NCBI GenBank assembly: GCA_963798015.1
Contig: CAWCSA010000003.1
Location: 62,001-126,000 of the forward strand
DNA length: 64,000 nt
Direction of reading: 5' to 3'
Source of the DNA: Roseiarcus sp963798015
GTDB lineage: Bacteria > Pseudomonadota > Alphaproteobacteria > Rhizobiales > Beijerinckiaceae
The position numbers and the translations under genes are program-made. Each line of letters starts with the position of its first letter. The stretch's first letter is position 1. The notes beneath the pieces were generated by a model. The model was not told the DNA's origin. It worked only from the letters and a program-made list of their open reading frames with translations, and searched no databases. Shown here piece by piece: positions 17,068-26,153 of the stretch.

Positions 17068-18186
17068 TCACACCCTCAGCGGCATAAGCACGTAGAGTGC
17101 AGGCGCGCCCTCGCGATCCTGGATAACGGTTGGAGAGCCCGGATCGGCCAAGCGGATCAAGGCGGTGTCGGACGACAGCTGGCCGACAATGTCAAGCAGA
17201 TAGCGGGCGTTGAAGCCAATATCGATCGGCGCGGAATCGTAATCGGCCTCGATCTCCTCGCTGGCGGAGCCGGAGTTTGGATTGTTGACCGACAGCGTCA
17301 TCTTGCCTTCGGCGATCGCAAGCTTGATGGCACGGCCGCGCTCGGACGAGAGCGTCGATACCCGATCGACCGCCTTCTCGAACGGCTCCTTGTCGACGAC
17401 GAGGCGCTTGTCGTTGCCGGTCGGAATGACGCGCGCATAGTCGGGGAAAGTGCCGTCGATCAGTTTCGTCGTCAGCACCACGTCGCCGAACTGGAAGCGC
17501 GCCTTGGCCGTTGAAATCTCGACCGTCACGTCCTGGCTCAAGTCCTCGAGCAGCTTCTGTACTTCGTTCACGGCTTTCCGGGGCACGATGACGCCCGGGA
17601 CGCCAACGGATCCTTCCGGCGCCTGAGTTTCGACGCGCGCCAGGCGATGGCCATCGGTCGCGACGGCACGCAGCATTGGCGCTCCGCCGACGTCGACCGT
17701 GTGGAGGTAGATCCCGTTCAGGTAATACCGCGTCTCCTCGGTCGAAATGGCGAACTGGGTGTTTTCGATCAGGCGTTTGAGCTCCACGGCGGGCAGTGCG
17801 AACCGGTGCGAAAATTCGCCCGAGGTCAGATCGGGAAAATCGGAGGCGGGCAGGGCCTGCAGGGTGAATCGCGACCGTCCTGAGCGCAAGACGAGCTGGC
17901 CGGCGTCGCCGGTGGTCTCGAGGCTCGCCTGCGCGCCGTCCGGGAGTTTGCGCACGATGTCGTAGATCACGTGGGCCGGTACGGTCGTCGCGCCATTCTG
18001 GGCGACGTCGGCCACGACCTGCTCGGACGCCTCGAGGTCGAGATCCGTGCTTTTCAGCGCTAATTTTCCGTCCCTGGCTTCGATCAGCACATTGGCGAGG
18101 ATCGGAATGGTGTTGCGCCGCTCGACGATGCGATGCACGTGTCCCAGGGCCTTGAGCAGGACCGAACGCTCGATGGTGACCTTCAT
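17068..18186 (-). CDS. dnaN: DNA polymerase III beta subunit (sliding clamp)
   Basis: The 372-residue protein is a full-length beta clamp. It begins MKVTIERSVLLKALGHVHRI and contains the three clamp domains; ERRNTIPILANV, LKSTDLDLEA and YYLNGIYLH are typical, and the C-terminus ends APALYVLMPLRV like other clamps. The ATG at 18186 is chosen over longer in-frame starts because homologues begin here. dnaA and recF are not adjacent. A radical SAM gene follows nine bases later. Upstream, 250 bases separate it from the divergent PBP gene. Confidence 0.96.
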   Translation of the reverse strand: MKVTIERSVLLKALGHVHRIVERRNTIPILANVLIEARDGKLALKSTDLDLEASEQVVADVAQNGATTVPAHVIYDIVRKLPDGAQASLETTGDAGQLVLRSGRSRFTLQALPASDFPDLTSGEFSHRFALPAVELKRLIENTQFAISTEETRYYLNGIYLHTVDVGGAPMLRAVATDGHRLARVETQAPEGSVGVPGVIVPRKAVNEVQKLLEDLSQDVTVEISTAKARFQFGDVVLTTKLIDGTFPDYARVIPTGNDKRLVVDKEPFEKAVDRVSTLSSERGRAIKLAIAEGKMTLSVNNPNSGSASEEIEADYDSAPIDIGFNARYLLDIVGQLSSDTALIRLADPGSPTVIQDREGAPALYVLMPLRV

Positions 18187-18436
18187 CGCTTGAAATCCTG
18201 AAGTCTCTGACGTCTGATGCGCCCCGTAAGGGGGGCGGACCTTGCCAAGCCGCGTCGGCGCGCGCAAGGGCGTGGAAGCGATACGAAACCCGTGTCCTCA
18301 AGGATTTTCGACGGCTCGTCAATTCTGACGTAAGCTTTACCGGCCCTTAAACCGCGAGCTTTACGCTCCGCAACCTGGCGGGGGGCGTTTCGCCCGAAGC
18401 TCCTTCATCAAGGAGACGCCACGAGCGGGATCAGCG
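18187..18436. other. Divergent intergenic region between dnaN and the PBP gene
   Basis: The gap must carry promoters for both genes. I see a small GC hairpin (GCCCC/GGGGC arms around 18221-18236) in the likely dnaN leader. I could not identify convincing -35/-10 pairs or DnaA boxes by eye. Confidence 0.3.
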
Positions 18437-20674
18437 ATGTTCGGCCGAGGCCGCAAGAAAATCCGGACACGGATCGAGCCGCGCCTCGATTCGCGCGCCG
18501 GAGGCGATCTTCGCGCCGATCCCGCCGACCGCCCGCCGAGCAGCAGCCGGAAGAAAAGGAACGTTCCCTCACGATCCGCCTCGGGCGCGAAGCGCGGCAG
18601 ACGGCGCCGGTCGGTCCTCGGCCACCTGGTCTATTGGGGCGTTGTCCTCTCGGTTTGGGGCGCCGTCTTCCTCGGCGGGCTTTTCGCCTATTACGCGAGC
18701 CAGCTGCCGCCGATCGACCAGCTCGCGGTGCCCAAGCGGCCGCCCAATATCGCCATCCTCTCCGACGACGGTTCGCTCATCGCCAATCGGGGCGACACAG
18801 GCGGCCCTGCGGTCAGGCTCATCGACCTGCCGCCCTATTTACCCAAGGCGTTCGTGGCCATCGAGGACCGGCGATTTTACGATCATCACGGCGTCGATCC
18901 GATTGGCATGTCGCGGGCGCTTCTGCGTGACGTGGCCGGCGGCGGCAGCATAGAGGGCGGCTCGACGCTGACCCAGCAGCTCGCTAAGAATTTGTTTCTG
19001 ACCCAGGAGCGTACGCTGTCGCGCAAGATCCAGGAGGCGATCCTGGCGTTCTGGCTCGAGCGCCGCTACTCGAAGGACCAGATCCTCGAACTCTATCTGA
19101 ACCGGGTCTATTTCGGCTCGGGCGCGTATGGGGTCGAAGCGGCGGCGCAAAAATATTTCGGCAAGAGCGCGCGGTTCGTGACGCTGTCGGAAGCAGCGGT
19201 CCTTGCCGGGCTCATGAAATCGCCGACCAAGCTTGCGCCCAACCGCAATCTCAAGGGGGCGAACGAGCGCGCCGCGCAGGTCATCACGGCGATGGCCGAA
19301 CAGGGCCATATCACCGAGGCGATGGCCAAGGCCGCGCTCGCCAATCCGGCCGAGGTCAAGCACGACAAGAGTGCAGGCTCGATCAACTACGCCGCCGACT
19401 ATGTGATGGACGCGCTCAACAATACGCTCGGCGCGATCGACGAGGACATCGTGGTGACGACCACGATCAATCTCAAGATGCAGGCCGAAGCAGAGCATGC
19501 GCTGACCGACGAGCTCAATGCCAAAGGCGCCAAGTTCGGCGTCGAGCAGGGGGCGCTCGTCGCGCTCGATCCCAACGGCGCGGTCAAGGCGATGGTCGGA
19601 GGGCGCAACTATGCCGACAGTCAGTTCAATCGCGCGGTCGCCGCCAAGCGCCAACCCGGGTCCTCGTTCAAGCCCTTCGTCTATCTGGCGGCTTTGGAGA
19701 AGGGGCTGACCCCCGACACCGTGCGTGACGACGCGCCGATTTCGATCAAAGGATGGAGCCCGGAAAATTACTCGCACGAATATTTCGGCCCGGTGACGCT
19801 CACAAAGGCGCTGGCGCTCTCGCTCAATACGGTCGCCGTGCGCCTGGGGCAGGAAGTCGGGCCGAAGACGGTGGTCGCGACCGCGCACCGGCTTGGCATC
19901 ACATCTGACCTTGATCCTGTTCCCTCGATCGCGCTCGGCTCCTCGGACGTGACGCCGCTCGAGATGGTCTCGGCCTATGCGGCTTTCGCCAACGGCGGCC
20001 TTGGCGTCCAGCCGCATGTGATCGCGCGCGTGCGCACAGCGAACGGCAAGCAGCTCTACGCACGGCGTAACGCGAATTTCGGCCGCGTCATCGAGCCGCA
20101 ATATGTGGCGATGATGAACCAGATGATGCAGGAGACGTTGCTGACCGGGACCGCCCGCAAAGCCGAGCTGCCGGGCTGGCAGGCCGCCGGCAAGACCGGG
20201 ACCAGCCAGGATTGGCGCGACGCCTGGTTCCTCGGCTACACGAGCTATCTGGTCGCCGGAGTCTGGCTCGGCAACGACAATTCTTCGCCGACCAAGAAAG
20301 TTTCGGGCGGCAATTTGCCGGTCGAGATCTGGAGCCGGTTCATGAAGGCGGCGCACGAGGGCGTGCCCGTCGCCGGTCTGCCACTCGGAGCTTGGCGCGG
20401 CGCCGAAGCTCCCGGCGCCGACACTTCCCCGACCCCACCGCTCAACCTCACCGGCTCCCAGATGGGGACCGGGGGACGCGGAGGGCGTGCGCCGCAGCCG
20501 GCGCCGTTAGCTCCCCAGACCTTCGCACCGCAAGCGAGAGTCGTCGGTCCCCGAGGAGCGTCCGTGGGCGCCGACGACGGTGATCTCCTTCCGCCCGCGG
20601 AGATCCCCAATGGCGGACGTGGGCCCTCGGCGCACGACAAGGGATTGCTCAGCAAGATGTTCGGAACGCCGTGA
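18437..20674 (+). CDS. Class A penicillin-binding protein (PBP1A family)
   Basis: This bifunctional enzyme polymerises and cross-links peptidoglycan. The 745-residue protein has a basic cytosolic tail, one membrane helix (about residues 60-90), a GT51 transglycosylase domain with EDRRFYDHHG (about residue 143), EGGSTLTQQLAKNLF and RKIQEAILA motifs, and a transpeptidase domain with SSFK (SxxK, about residue 408), SLN and KTGTS (about residue 585). The C-terminus is a Gly/Pro/Ala-rich tail. All catalytic motifs are intact. The neighbouring phytochelatin-synthase-like gene starts 91 bases later. Confidence 0.93.
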   Translation: MFGRGRKKIRTRIEPRLDSRAGGDLRADPADRPPSSSRKKRNVPSRSASGAKRGRRRRSVLGHLVYWGVVLSVWGAVFLGGLFAYYASQLPPIDQLAVPKRPPNIAILSDDGSLIANRGDTGGPAVRLIDLPPYLPKAFVAIEDRRFYDHHGVDPIGMSRALLRDVAGGGSIEGGSTLTQQLAKNLFLTQERTLSRKIQEAILAFWLERRYSKDQILELYLNRVYFGSGAYGVEAAAQKYFGKSARFVTLSEAAVLAGLMKSPTKLAPNRNLKGANERAAQVITAMAEQGHITEAMAKAALANPAEVKHDKSAGSINYAADYVMDALNNTLGAIDEDIVVTTTINLKMQAEAEHALTDELNAKGAKFGVEQGALVALDPNGAVKAMVGGRNYADSQFNRAVAAKRQPGSSFKPFVYLAALEKGLTPDTVRDDAPISIKGWSPENYSHEYFGPVTLTKALALSLNTVAVRLGQEVGPKTVVATAHRLGITSDLDPVPSIALGSSDVTPLEMVSAYAAFANGGLGVQPHVIARVRTANGKQLYARRNANFGRVIEPQYVAMMNQMMQETLLTGTARKAELPGWQAAGKTGTSQDWRDAWFLGYTSYLVAGVWLGNDNSSPTKKVSGGNLPVEIWSRFMKAAHEGVPVAGLPLGAWRGAEAPGADTSPTPPLNLTGSQMGTGGRGGRAPQPAPLAPQTFAPQARVVGPRGASVGADDGDLLPPAEIPNGGRGPSAHDKGLLSKMFGTP

Positions 20675-20765
20675 CGAAGGACCATTCGTTCGGGGATTGC
20701 CCCGCCGGGTCGACGGCGCCAATCTCACAGCTTCGCTAATTCAATTCAAACGAGCGAGCGGCTCC

Positions 20766-21491
20766 ATGTCCAAGCTCATGATCGCCTGCGCCACGCTGCT
20801 CCTAGGGTTGTGCACCGCAAGCGCGCAGGCCGACACCCTGCCGCTGCCCGACAATCTGACCGGTTTCAGCACCCATGCCGGCGAGGTCTACTTCGGCGAG
20901 AGCGATGCGCGTGAGGCGTATTTCCCGCTTGCCAGCAATTTCCTCACCCAGAAGACCCAGGCCTATTGCGGCGTCGCCAGCATGGTCATGGTCTTGAACG
21001 CGCTTGGGCTGCCCGCGCCGGCGGTTCCTGAATACGAGCCCTACCGCACCTTCACCCAGGACAACGTGCTAAGCGAGCGCACCGATGCCGTTCTGCCGCG
21101 CGAGACACTGGCGCATCAGGGCATGACGCTTGATCAGCTCGGTGGAATTCTGGCGACCCAACCCGTCAAGGCGGAAGTCCATCACGCGGCGGACAGTTCG
21201 GTCGACGACTTCCGTAAGCTGGCCAGCGCCTATCTTGGCGCGCCCGGCCATTTCGTGATCGTCAACTATTTGCGCAAGGCGATTGGCGAACAGACCGGGG
21301 GTCATATATCGCCGCTCGGCGCTTACGACGCAAAAACCGACCGCTTCCTCATCCTCGACGTCGCGCGCTACAAATATCCGCCGGTCTGGGTGAAGACGGC
21401 GGATATGTTCGCCGCCATGAACACGCCCGACGCGGTCAACGACAACAAGAGCCGCGGGTTCGTTCTGGTCACGGCTTCGACTGCCCAATAG
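20766..21491 (+). CDS. Phytochelatin synthase family protein (exported)
   Basis: The 241-residue protein has a signal peptide (cleavage near AQA-D, about residue 22) and a papain-like phytochelatin-synthase domain with the catalytic Cys in YCGVAS (about residue 69), His in GHFVIVNY (about 161) and Asp in ILDVARYKYPPVWV (about 199). Bacterial members are short, lack the plant C-terminal domain, and mostly hydrolyse glutathione to gamma-Glu-Cys rather than making phytochelatins. Export suggests action on periplasmic glutathione. The ATG at 20766 is chosen because it directly precedes the signal peptide. Confidence 0.88.
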   Translation: MSKLMIACATLLLGLCTASAQADTLPLPDNLTGFSTHAGEVYFGESDAREAYFPLASNFLTQKTQAYCGVASMVMVLNALGLPAPAVPEYEPYRTFTQDNVLSERTDAVLPRETLAHQGMTLDQLGGILATQPVKAEVHHAADSSVDDFRKLASAYLGAPGHFVIVNYLRKAIGEQTGGHISPLGAYDAKTDRFLILDVARYKYPPVWVKTADMFAAMNTPDAVNDNKSRGFVLVTASTAQ

Positions 21492-21562
21492 CGCCGTTCG
21501 GCCTGCGGCGGCTCGCTCGGCGGCCCTGCCATTGCGATGTGAGAACGACGGAAAGAAGCGCG

Positions 21563-21703
21563 ATGCGCTACAAAGTTTTCGGGAAGCACACGGGGCTGCG
21601 GGTCTCCGAACTGGTCCTTGGCGCCGGCACTTTCGGCACGCGCCAAGGCTATACAGGCGGCAAGCTCGAGCAATTCGACGCGCCGGCGGAGCCCGTCGTC
21701 TGA
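21563..21703 (+). pseudogene. Remnant of an aldo/keto reductase gene
   Basis: The 46-codon frame starts like a full aldo/keto reductase (RYKVFGKHTGLRVSELVLG, then AGTFGTRQGY) but then runs into an unrelated 15-residue tail and a stop. The catalytic Asp, Tyr, Lys and His and the rest of the barrel are missing. An AAAGAAG ribosome-binding site precedes the ATG, so the fragment is truncated at its 3' side rather than at its start. Confidence 0.6.
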
Positions 21704-21723
21704 GGAGCTTCTGGGGCTAGCGA

Positions 21724-22233
21724 TTAGACCTCCCGCCAACCCGGCTTCGTCGGGTCGGTCAGGTGGTAAGTGATCGGCCCGATGCCCGAGATCGCGATGA
21801 TCGCCGGCTCCGTCGCGCCTTTTTTGACCCCGTCATAGTGAGGGGTCTTCGCCACCCGGCGCACGAACGAGCCTGCCGGAACGGGAACCGTGGCGTCAGG
21901 AGCGAAATCCTCCCCGCTCGCAACATACCATGTGCCTGACATGACGACGTAGAGCCGGTCGGTCTCGTACCAATGGGGCGCGCTCATGTAGCCGGGATGC
22001 CACCGGATCATCACGAAATATTGGCCGGGAGCGTGGATGTCGCTGAACATGTTGGCTGATTCCGCCATTCCGGGCGGGAAGTTGTAAAGCGGCTTCCACG
22101 GAATCGCATCCGGCAGCGTGACCATGGTCATTGCCGGATCGACGCCGGCGGCCTTGCCGAGCTTTACACCGAGCGCCATCGCCGCCATGGCGACCAGTGG
22201 CCCGGCGACCAGATCGCGTCTGCGCATTTCCAT
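21724..22233 (-). CDS. Cupin-domain protein with Tat-like signal
   Basis: The 169-residue protein starts with an RRRDLVAG twin-arginine-like segment and a hydrophobic stretch, so it is probably exported. The body is a small beta barrel of the cupin type: HPGYMSAPHWYETDRLYVVMSG (two His, Glu-like metal ligands) and the second motif around PAGSFVRRVAKTPHYDG. Enzymatic role unknown. It converges on the aldo/keto reductase remnant. The stop lies 20 bases from that fragment. Confidence 0.75.
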   Translation of the reverse strand: MEMRRRDLVAGPLVAMAAMALGVKLGKAAGVDPAMTMVTLPDAIPWKPLYNFPPGMAESANMFSDIHAPGQYFVMIRWHPGYMSAPHWYETDRLYVVMSGTWYVASGEDFAPDATVPVPAGSFVRRVAKTPHYDGVKKGATEPAIIAISGIGPITYHLTDPTKPGWREV

Positions 22234-22536
22234 AAGCTATCCTCCCTCGATTGCCCCCTTTATCGTTCGCCGCGTCGCGGCATGAAAGAGGCGAGTCCAC
22301 AAATTCTTCGCGATGAGACTCGTCGCTGAGATTCCAGATTCTTGCTGAACAGGGAAGTCCCGCCGTGGCGCGCGGGGAACCGAACCCTGGCGTCGGCGGT
22401 TTTCCATCTCGAAGTGGAAGGCGACAGCGGCGCTGTCAAACCGCGCACCGTCCAGGTTTGTCGTTTTTTCCAAGTGGACGGCAGGGGCCCGGAGTTTCCA
22501 CCCCTCGATATTGCAGCGCAGATCAGGTCCGCCGAG

Positions 22537-23535
22537 ATGCAACCGCCGCCGTCGCAGAAACGCCGAATCAATTACAAGCTTGGAAGCCTTTACGCTGTCG
22601 TCACTGCGCTCTTGCTGTCGGTGCAAGAGCCCTTTTCTTTTCTGGCGGCCAAGCGGCTCAGCGTCACGCAGTTCGTGTTCCTGACCCAAGTCGCCTTGGT
22701 GATGTCGATTCCGCTCTTAATTACGCACCAAAAAAGTCGCTGCGACCTCGTTTCGCTGCTGGGGAACGCGACTAATTATTACAAGTTCGGAGCCCTCTTT
22801 CTTATCGGCATGGCCGGTTTGTTGCTGTTCAAGCTCGGGTTGAGCAACGCGCATCCGATCATCATTTCGGCGATTATCAACCTCCAACCCTTTTTCGCGG
22901 CTCTGGTGGCGCTGCTCGTAGCGCGAGTGCCGATCCCAGTTTCGCCCCCATTCTTCTTCGGTTGCCTCGTTAGCGCGTTTCTCGGCGCGATGGCGGTCGC
23001 CTGGAGCCAGGTGGGCGAGGCCAACCGGCCGGAGTTGAGCCAATTGCTTCAAAGCGCGAGGCATGGCACCTGGCTCTATGCCATTCCGGTGCCGATCTGC
23101 TCGGCGCTGGGGGGGACGCTTGTCTGCAAATGGTTCGCGAAATACGACGAGCCGGCTGCAATCGCGGCGAATTTCGTTGTCTCAGCACTCCTCCTTATCC
23201 CCGCCGCGGGATTTTTCCTGTATTGGCGTTCCGAATTGGATTTTGGCGAGATTGTTCCGGTCGTCCTGATGATGGCAGGCACCATCGTCGCCGCCTCAGT
23301 CGGTCGCGTGCTCTACCAAATCGCGCTCAGCGCTACCGGCAACGACAATGGCTTTGTCACGATGTTCTTTCTCCTGATCCCAGCCCTCACCGCTTTGATA
23401 TCGCTCCCCTTGTCGTGGTGGATTGCCGATTTGCATTTTTCTGTCAGCTGGATGTTCTATGTCGGCTTGTTTGTCGTCTCGGCGTCGCTTCTGTTTTTCT
23501 CGCTGAAATCCTGGGGCGCGTCGGCTCGACAATGA
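22537..23535 (+). CDS. DMT-superfamily (EamA-like) permease
   Basis: The 332-residue product has about ten membrane helices with the duplicated EamA architecture: SLYAVVTALLLSVQEPFSFLAAK in the first half and FGEIVPVVLMMAGTIVAASVGRVLYQIAL in the second. Such proteins export or exchange small metabolites; the substrate cannot be read from sequence. The ATG at 22537 is preferred over a long upstream extension that lacks membrane character. The next gene begins 18 bases downstream, so co-transcription is likely. Confidence 0.8.
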   Translation: MQPPPSQKRRINYKLGSLYAVVTALLLSVQEPFSFLAAKRLSVTQFVFLTQVALVMSIPLLITHQKSRCDLVSLLGNATNYYKFGALFLIGMAGLLLFKLGLSNAHPIIISAIINLQPFFAALVALLVARVPIPVSPPFFFGCLVSAFLGAMAVAWSQVGEANRPELSQLLQSARHGTWLYAIPVPICSALGGTLVCKWFAKYDEPAAIAANFVVSALLLIPAAGFFLYWRSELDFGEIVPVVLMMAGTIVAASVGRVLYQIALSATGNDNGFVTMFFLLIPALTALISLPLSWWIADLHFSVSWMFYVGLFVVSASLLFFSLKSWGASARQ

Positions 23536-23553
23536 TCACGATGGGACGTCGCT

Positions 23554-24549
23554 TTGGCTCACAATCTTCAAGTTCTGCTCGATCACCGGCCGACCGATAA
23601 GGTCTCACCCGCCAACTTCCGCATTGTCGAGACTCCAGTTCCAACGCCCGGACCGGGCGAAGTGCTCGTGCGGCATTCGTTCCTGTCGCTCGACCCTTAT
23701 ATGCGCGGCCGGCTCAGCGACGCGAAATCCTACGCCAAGCCGCAGGAACTCGGCGCCGTGATGGGCGGCGGCACGGTCGGAATCGTCGAGGCCTCCAACA
23801 ATCCTCGCTTCAAGGCTGGCGACGCCGTCGTCGGCATGGGCGGCTGGCAGCGCTACGCGTTGAGCGACGGCGCGATGCTGAGGGTCGTCGACGCGAAAGC
23901 GGTCCCGATCCAGGCCTATCTCGGCTCGCTCGGCATGCCCGGCGTCACCGCGTGGTATGGCCTGAACAGGATCATTGCACCGAAGGCGGGGGAAACGGTG
24001 CTCGTCTCCGCCGCGACCGGCGCGGTCGGCTCGGTGGTCGGCCAACTCGCCAAGCTCGCCGGCGCGCGGACGGTTGGCGTCGCGGGCGGCCCGGAGAAAT
24101 GCGCCTACGCCATGAAGGAACTCGGTTACGACGCTTGCGTCGATCACAAGTCGTCGAACTTCGCGGAAGAGATGAAAGCGGCGGCGCCGGACGGAATCGA
24201 CGGGCTGTTCGAGAACGTCGGCGGCGAACCTTTCCAGTTGGCCATGCGGCGCATCAACGATTTCTCGCGGGTTGCGGTCTGCGGCCTCATCGCTTCCTAT
24301 GAAGGCGAGCCGACACCCTCGCCGGATATGCGGCTCTTCCTCGTCAAGCGCTTCAAGATGGAAGGCTTCATCGTCGCCGACCATATGGATCTGTGGCCGA
24401 AGGCGATCGGTGAGTTGGTTTCTCTCGCCGCCGCCAAGAAGCTGACGTGGCGCGAGACGATTCGCGAGGGCCTCGAAAACACGCCCCAGGCGCTGATCGA
24501 CCTGTTGCATGGCCAGAACTTCGGAAAGATGCTGGTTAAGGTCGATTAA
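23554..24549 (+). CDS. Zinc-independent MDR-family NADPH oxidoreductase (CurA/LTB4DH type)
   Basis: The 331-residue protein belongs to the medium-chain reductase family: N-terminal GroES-like domain (SLDPYMRGRLSD), Rossmann motif with SAATGAVGSVVGQLAK (about residues 150-165) and NVGGEPFQLAM. These enzymes reduce double bonds of enones or prostaglandin-like substrates with NADPH. It starts with TTG at 23554, since no in-frame ATG fits. A 9-bp inverted repeat lies about 50 bases after its stop. Confidence 0.85.
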   Translation: MAHNLQVLLDHRPTDKVSPANFRIVETPVPTPGPGEVLVRHSFLSLDPYMRGRLSDAKSYAKPQELGAVMGGGTVGIVEASNNPRFKAGDAVVGMGGWQRYALSDGAMLRVVDAKAVPIQAYLGSLGMPGVTAWYGLNRIIAPKAGETVLVSAATGAVGSVVGQLAKLAGARTVGVAGGPEKCAYAMKELGYDACVDHKSSNFAEEMKAAAPDGIDGLFENVGGEPFQLAMRRINDFSRVAVCGLIASYEGEPTPSPDMRLFLVKRFKMEGFIVADHMDLWPKAIGELVSLAAAKKLTWRETIREGLENTPQALIDLLHGQNFGKMLVKVD

Positions 24550-24601
24550 GGCAGCGCGCGACCGCCGCCGCAAGCGCCAAGCCCCTCCAACTTGCTGGAA
24601 A

Positions 24602-24629
24602 ACATGCTGGCCCCTTGAGTCCAGCATGT
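24602..24629. repeat. 9-bp perfect inverted repeat downstream of the oxidoreductase
   Basis: ACATGCTGG and CCAGCATGT are separated by 10 bases. RNA could form a stable hairpin, and a T-rich tract (CTTTTT) lies about 22 bases further. It could be a terminator for the oxidoreductase operon or a regulatory site for the ribB fusion gene that starts at 24695. Confidence 0.4.
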
Positions 24630-24654
24630 GCAACGAAACTCTTCGCTCCTCTTT

Positions 24655-24688
24655 TTGAGTTGTACTCAAGTTCCCAAGCGCCTATTTA
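24655..24688 (+). promoter_or_regulatory. Candidate promoter and operator of the HTH-RibBX gene
   Basis: The 15-bp palindrome TTGAGT-TGT-ACTCAA (24655-24669) overlaps a candidate -35 box TTGTAC (24660-24665); TATTTA (24683-24688) lies 17 bases further as -10. A start site from this promoter would fall at or next to the ATG at 24695, giving a leaderless or nearly leaderless mRNA. No Shine-Dalgarno sequence precedes the ATG, in agreement. No FMN riboswitch core is visible. Confidence 0.45.
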
Positions 24689-24694
24689 GCAGCC

Positions 24695-25984
24695 ATGAAG
24701 CTCGGCGATTGGCTTAAGCGCAACCAGGTGTCGCGAAGCGATTTCGCTCGCCGCATCGGTGTTTCGCCTGGCGCGGTGACGCTGATCTGCCGCGAACACG
24801 GATCGTGGCTCTCCCGCGAAACTGCCGAGCGGATCGTCGCCGAGACGCAGGGCGCCGTCACGCCGAACGATTTTCTTAGCGGCCCGCCGGCCTTTAGGGG
24901 ACCCGATATGCTCAATCCCGTCGCTGACGCCATCGAGGCTTTCGCCCGTGGCGAGATCGTCGCCGTTACCGACGACGACGATCGCGAGAACGAGGGCGAC
25001 CTGATCGTCGCCGCTTCGCTTTGCACCACCGAGAAGATGGCCTTCATCATCCGCAATTGCTGCGGCATCGTTTGCGTTCCGCTGACCGGCGACGATGCGC
25101 GGCGGTTGAACCTGGCTCCGATGGTGGCGACCAACGACGCGCCGCTCGGCACCGCCTTCACCGTGTCGGCCGATGTCCGTCATGGACTGACGACGGGCAT
25201 TTCGGCCGAGCAGCGCACGAACACCGTGCGCGCGCTCGCCAATCGCAACATGGGGGCGAGCGATTTCGTCCGGCCGGGCCATATTTTTCCCCTTATCGCC
25301 AAGGATGGGGGCGTGCTCATGCGCTCCGGCCATACCGAGGCCGCGGTCGACCTCTGCAAGCTTGCCGGCCTGCCGCCGGTCGCCGTCATCTGCGAGCTCG
25401 CCAACGACGACGGCACCGTGATGGTCGGACCCGAGATCGCGGCCTTCGCCGACAAGCACAAGATCAAGCGCATTTCGGTCGCTGACATGATCGCCTATCG
25501 GCAGGCGCGCGAGAAACTTGTCGAGCGGGTCGCCTCTTTCCCCATTATGACGCCGATCGGCGAGCTTCAGGGCTACGCCTACCGCACGCCATTCGATCCG
25601 GTCCTGCATTTCGCGTTCGTGCATGGGAGCATCGGCGATGGCCGCAACGTGCCGGCGCGTCTGCACCGCGCCGATATCCTGAGCGATGTTTTCGGCGCCG
25701 GCCCGATCCCCAAAGTTCTGGCCCGCTTCAAGGCGGAAGGGCGCGGCGCGCTCGTTTATCTGCGCGACGGGTCGGCGGGCGTGCCGGCCAATTTGGGCGG
25801 CGCCCACCCGAACGGCTCCGACGATGCGCGCGAGACCCAGTGGCGTGAAGTCGGCCTTGGCGCGCAGATCCTACGCGACCTCGGGGTCTCGTCGATCCGG
25901 CTGCGCACCGACAATTCACGCACCTATGTCGGGCTTTCCGGCTTCGGCATCGAGATCGCAGCCGTCGAGCCGATCGAGGGCTGA
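24695..25984 (+). CDS. ribB: HTH-domain fused to RibB (DHBP synthase) and RibA-like domain (RibBX type)
   Basis: RibB makes 3,4-dihydroxy-2-butanone 4-phosphate from ribulose 5-phosphate for riboflavin synthesis. The 429-residue product has three parts: an N-terminal Cro/XRE-like helix-turn-helix (about residues 1-60, VSRSDFARRIGVSPGAVTLI), a complete DHBP-synthase domain (about 70-270; RENEGD metal/substrate motif and HTEAAVDLCKLAGL), and a GTP-cyclohydrolase-II-like domain (about 285-429). The last one lacks the Zn-binding cysteines: the usual HSECLTGD and RCDC elements are replaced by LHRADILSD and sequence without Cys, and QEGRGIG is missing. So GTP-cyclohydrolase activity is not expected (RibBX type). 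The HTH could act on the palindrome at 24655; that is inference. Confidence 0.9.
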   Translation: MKLGDWLKRNQVSRSDFARRIGVSPGAVTLICREHGSWLSRETAERIVAETQGAVTPNDFLSGPPAFRGPDMLNPVADAIEAFARGEIVAVTDDDDRENEGDLIVAASLCTTEKMAFIIRNCCGIVCVPLTGDDARRLNLAPMVATNDAPLGTAFTVSADVRHGLTTGISAEQRTNTVRALANRNMGASDFVRPGHIFPLIAKDGGVLMRSGHTEAAVDLCKLAGLPPVAVICELANDDGTVMVGPEIAAFADKHKIKRISVADMIAYRQAREKLVERVASFPIMTPIGELQGYAYRTPFDPVLHFAFVHGSIGDGRNVPARLHRADILSDVFGAGPIPKVLARFKAEGRGALVYLRDGSAGVPANLGGAHPNGSDDARETQWREVGLGAQILRDLGVSSIRLRTDNSRTYVGLSGFGIEIAAVEPIEG

Positions 25985-26046
25985 GGCGCCCGTGACGGAG
26001 CCTTCGATACAACCAGCGCGTGAAATCTCGTGCGCACAAAAGCAAG

Positions 26047-26076
26047 TAAACGCGCATAAACGCTAGTAAACGCTAG
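26047..26076. repeat. Short tandem repeat, 10-bp period, interrupted by IS5
   Basis: TAAACGC occurs three times at a 10-base spacing (26047, 26057, 26067), followed by GCA, TAG, TAG. The IS5 element enters right after the third unit. A matching inverted arm lies beyond the element at 26943-26953. Confidence 0.5.
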
Positions 26077-26153
26077 GGGCTGTCCTCAATTAGGGGATTC
26101 GCGAATCGGGTAAAGCGTGATTCATAGGGAGCCTTCTTTTTGGGAGGCTTTCG

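Noticed and set aside
24550..24694. FMN riboswitch upstream of ribB
   Set aside because: The conserved RFN sequence blocks are not present; the likely promoter lies too close to the start codon.
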